Source: Styela clava
Taxonomy: Eukaryota > Chordata > Ascidiacea > Stolidobranchia > Styelidae
DNA length: 64,000 nt
Assembly (NCBI RefSeq): GCF_964204865.1
Contig: NC_135252.1
Location: 9,259,383-9,323,382 of the forward strand
Direction of reading: 5' to 3'
Shown: positions 61,000 through 64,000 of the stretch, one piece after another
Numbering within the stretch: the stretch's first letter is position 1
Layout: each line of letters begins with the position of its first letter
Program-made: the position numbers and the translations under genes
The notes under the pieces: model-generated
What the model saw: the letters and a program-made list of their open reading frames with translations, nothing else
Databases searched by the model: none
Told to the model about the DNA's origin: nothing

Positions 61000-63456
61000 A
61001 TGCTTTCGATTTTGAGACACAAGGCCAAGTTACTTCCTTTTGTAATGTCCAATTTGAAACCAGTTGTGATAAGTGGACCATCTGGCGCAGGAAAAAGCAC
61101 CCTGCTGAGAAAACTTTTTCAGGAATATCCAAACACTTTTGCATTCAGTGTATCGCGTAAGTTATTTTTGTATCTATTCATCTGTGCTTTTCAATTTTTC
61201 TCTCTCTTTCACTATAAATTCATTATGATTTATATTATATTTATTATTACGGTATTTGATAATTTACAGTAGCTCATATTTATAAATTATTAACTTACTC
61301 TATGATAGTAATGTATAAAATTTTCAACAAAATCTTACATTTGTCTTGTTTTATGCTCCAGATACAACACGAAAGAAGCGGGATGGTGAAACTGATGGAA
61401 TACAATACCATTTCACAACTGTTGAAAGAATGAAAGAAGAAATTGAGAAAGGATTGTTTGTTGAATATACAAATTTTTCAGGCAATTATTATGGCACAAG
61501 GTATATAACTTTGCATGTATTGAAACAACTGGCATATTTGGTATTGAAATCATATAATTTAATAGAGAATATAGCAATAATGTTTGTAGTATTACTGTGT
61601 TAATACTATAAAGATGGTATAGATAGATTATATAGTTTGTATAAATAGATATATTTCACTTATGTAACTTTAGAAGTATAATCAAACTTTCACATAAACC
61701 TATGAAGGTTTACATTATACGAAATAAATTTAAAATGCTATTTTACAGTATGTGTATTATGGGTTTATCATGTCATTCGATCGGTTCCATAAATGTATTG
61801 TAATGGCATGTGGCAATGCATAGGCATTTGATCAGTAAAGAGAGACATTTTGTAATTCTATAAAAATCACCACACCCAAGTTCCTAATAGCATTAATCAC
61901 TGGGTGAATAAAACTGACTATTTTGTTATAACAGTAAATCTGCAATCAAAGAAGTACTTGACACAAACAAAATATGTATATTGGACATTGATGAACAAGG
62001 GGTGCGAAATATTAAAGAAAGTGATATTAATGCAGTCTTTATATTCATCAAGCCACCCTCTATGGATGTGAGTTCAGATTTTAGTAAATTTACTATTTAA
62101 AATCCATTAAAACTGAATGTGAATTACTACTGAAACATAAAAGGTTCATTTACTACATCATAATATATTGTTTTACTTACATCAGTAAACCTGATGACTA
62201 ACTTTCTATATCTCTATTGAATGGTATAGTTCCAGGTTACCGTATATTTCACATATAAGCCGACCCCATAAAACGGTGAATTTATAAAAGATTTGCATAT
62301 AAGCGGACCTTGCCCAACTGAGCACTTCTCAGATTGAGATTTCAAAATAACAATACTACCTGAAATATTGATGTAATCAGTGTCTTAATTGTTAGCATGT
62401 CTGGCCTGGCCAAGTTGATGTGGCAAGAAAATTTCTCTAACTTAAATCAGAATGGTCCAAATAAATTAAATATAGTATTTGAGATCTGGTTATCGAAAAA
62501 AGCAAATGTTATGGATACTAAAAAATAAAAACTGTTATTTTGCACTAGAAATGACAATAATTTCTGTAAATTTTTCTGTTGAACAGGATTAATTTAGAAA
62601 ATATTAGAGATTCCCAATGTGAAAATATTACCGTAGTTTGAATATGTCAGAATTAGTAAGTAGTAAAATGTTCGTTTGGCAAACACCATGTCCATGAGCT
62701 CACTCATGTTCTTGTTGATACCAATATTTAATAAAATATATAAAACTATTCAAGGAACTTCGAAGAAGATTGACATCAAGAGGTACTGAAACGCAAGAAA
62801 GTCTAGAAAGAAGAATGAGCACTGCCGAATCATCAATTTCATTCAGTGAGTAAATTCCCATCGTTTTATTTATTTTTAAAGTCATACATTGTCTGGAGCT
62901 GTTTTATTGTTTTGAACGTTTAATATTTATTGACTTTATACTCAATGGATATGCATTCAAACTGCAACGTTGCTCTTGCGCAACTTTGACTTACAGATAC
63001 CATGAACGTTTCATGACACTGTATTTTTTTAAAATTGATTCTTATTTTGGGGTTACCTTAATAAGTAGACTTAGGTAGTGTACACACATTCACACAATAT
63101 TCATGAATTAATACAATTAAATGCATGAAACTACCTTTACCATAACAGGTTACCATGTTAGACAAATATTATTTTATTGCAGCCAGCCTGTGGAAGGAGG
63201 GTGGCGTTAAATTGCTGTTTATTTAATATAAAGGTCACAAAAGACAAATAAAATATTTATAGAAATGGACACCTTAAAGCAAATGCTTAGTATATTAAAT
63301 CCTTATGAGAAATGGACTGAATACCACCGCAGTATTGGGTGCTAATTTGCATATCATATTTTATTCATAGGCGAAAAACCTGGTGTTTATGACTTTGTCT
63401 TGGAAAATGGTGATCTGAATCAATCATATATCAATCTCCTAAGTTTTATGAAGCAG
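61000..63456 (+). CDS. GUK1: Guanylate kinase
   Basis: Catalyses ATP + GMP to ADP + GDP in the cytosol. Five exons splice in frame: 61000-61156, 61362-61500, 61935-62067, 62755-62845, 63371-63456. Motifs in order: P-loop [32 protein letters not shown] (GMP binding), [51 protein letters not shown] (lid, with arginines), then [20 protein letters not shown]. From the ATG at 61000 the core is about 202 residues; from the second ATG at 61045 ([10 protein letters not shown]) it is 187, closer to the human start (about 197 in total). The extra N-terminal [15 protein letters not shown] is basic and could be a targeting sequence. No stop follows in exon 5 before a GTGAGA donor, so the protein probably continues (see 63670-64000). 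Confidence 0.88.
62230..62320. repeat. Interspersed repeat fragment
   Basis: Within GUK1 intron 3, ACCGTATATTTCACATATAAGCC and CATATAAGCGGACC form a short internally repeated block typical of a dispersed invertebrate repeat terminus. Only one end is recognisable. Confidence 0.3.
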
Positions 63457-63669
63457 GTGAGATCAAGTTTGTATTATAGTTTTTCAGTATCAGCAATATA
63501 GTAATATTCACTTAACAGCCACTTAGTTGCAGAAATATTGGGTTAATATGTTACATTTGCATTGCACAAAATTTAGCAGCCACATCTTGCTAATTTCAGT
63601 TCAACCATTCAAACTAATCTGTGATGAATAGCATTACATGTTTCACAGCATTTTTCCAAAATACAATAG

Positions 63670-64000
63670 ACATGTCCGAACTTATTGGAAAAGAGCAAGA
63701 GATACAATTCAAACGATGAGTTGCCGCTCGCTGCAAGTGTCGGAATGTTAGAACAAGCATCAAAATTGGAAGCGGGAGATGCTGGAAGAAACGTTTGTAA
63801 TGGATTTTCAGAAATTAAATTGGAAAGTAGTGTGGCAGAAATACCTTTAAGCCCTACAAGAACTACTTCTGACCAAGAGAATCCTGCAGTCGTTAATGTT
63901 GGGGAAACTCCATTGCTACTTGTTAATGAAATCTCCGATGTGAATTTAAGCGAGAGCGATTCACCTGCAGTTGTCACACTCGAAGAGTCCGAAACAACTC
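63670..64000 (+). CDS. Candidate further GUK1 exon, acidic C-terminal extension (partial)
   Basis: An open frame starts after an AG at 63668-63669 (ACA TGT CCG AAC ...), is phase-compatible with the GUK1 exon ending at 63456, and stays open to the window edge (about 110 codons). It encodes an acidic, Ser/Glu/Val-rich, probably disordered segment (e.g. NEISDVNLSESDSPAVV, TLEESETT). Human GUK1 ends soon after the kinase fold, so this would be an unusual tail. The minus strand is also open over 63609-63977, so coding status is uncertain; the acceptor polypyrimidine tract is weak. Confidence 0.5.

Noticed and set aside
63609-63977. Minus-strand 122-codon open frame at the window end
   Set aside because: It is antisense to the phase-compatible acidic GUK1 continuation and is Ser/Leu-rich as expected of a shadow frame.
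1-64000. CRISPR arrays, bacterial operons, prophage or anti-phage systems
   Set aside because: The window is spliced eukaryotic nuclear DNA; no regularly spaced repeats of CRISPR type and no bacterial gene were found.

Overview
This 64 kb window is AT-rich animal nuclear DNA. Genes are split by many short GT-AG introns (roughly 0.1 to 1 kb, a few of 1 to 2 kb), and introns and intergenic DNA hold SINE-like and hAT-like repeats. Nothing bacterial, viral or CRISPR-like was seen. The proteins are metazoan and look deuterostome-like: a casein kinase 2 beta almost identical to the vertebrate protein, a CRPPA/ISPD cytidylyltransferase and an NKTR-type cyclophilin. A compact invertebrate chordate such as a tunicate is my best guess, but that is inference.

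Layout. 1-3772: no gene; one perfect-looking hairpin and one hAT-type MITE. 3773-8617 (+): intronless CSNK2B, then nine-exon CRPPA. 10295-31792 (-): four tandem paralogs (called A to D here) of a multi-pass membrane protein I cannot name. Each has six coding exons, all introns are phase 0, and the genes are about 2.7-2.8 kb apart. 34055-59804 (-): an NKTR/PPIG-type locus. Its upstream half (52636-59804) encodes the cyclophilin domain plus an RS domain and ends in a stop. Its downstream half (34055-49251) encodes the rest of an NKTR-like protein (WQPPLEFGEEEE motif, RS/Tyr tail) in 24 in-frame exons. It is either one gene with alternative 3' ends or a gene split in two. 61000-64000 (+): guanylate kinase GUK1, divergent from the cyclophilin gene, probably with an acidic C-terminal extension that runs off the window.

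Functionally these are mostly housekeeping genes: protein kinase regulation, CDP-ribitol synthesis for dystroglycan glycosylation, pre-mRNA splicing/nuclear speckle cyclophilin, and GMP phosphorylation. The unexplained part is the four-gene membrane array. Exon coordinates were built by hand by matching splice signals, reading frame and intron phase, without transcript data.
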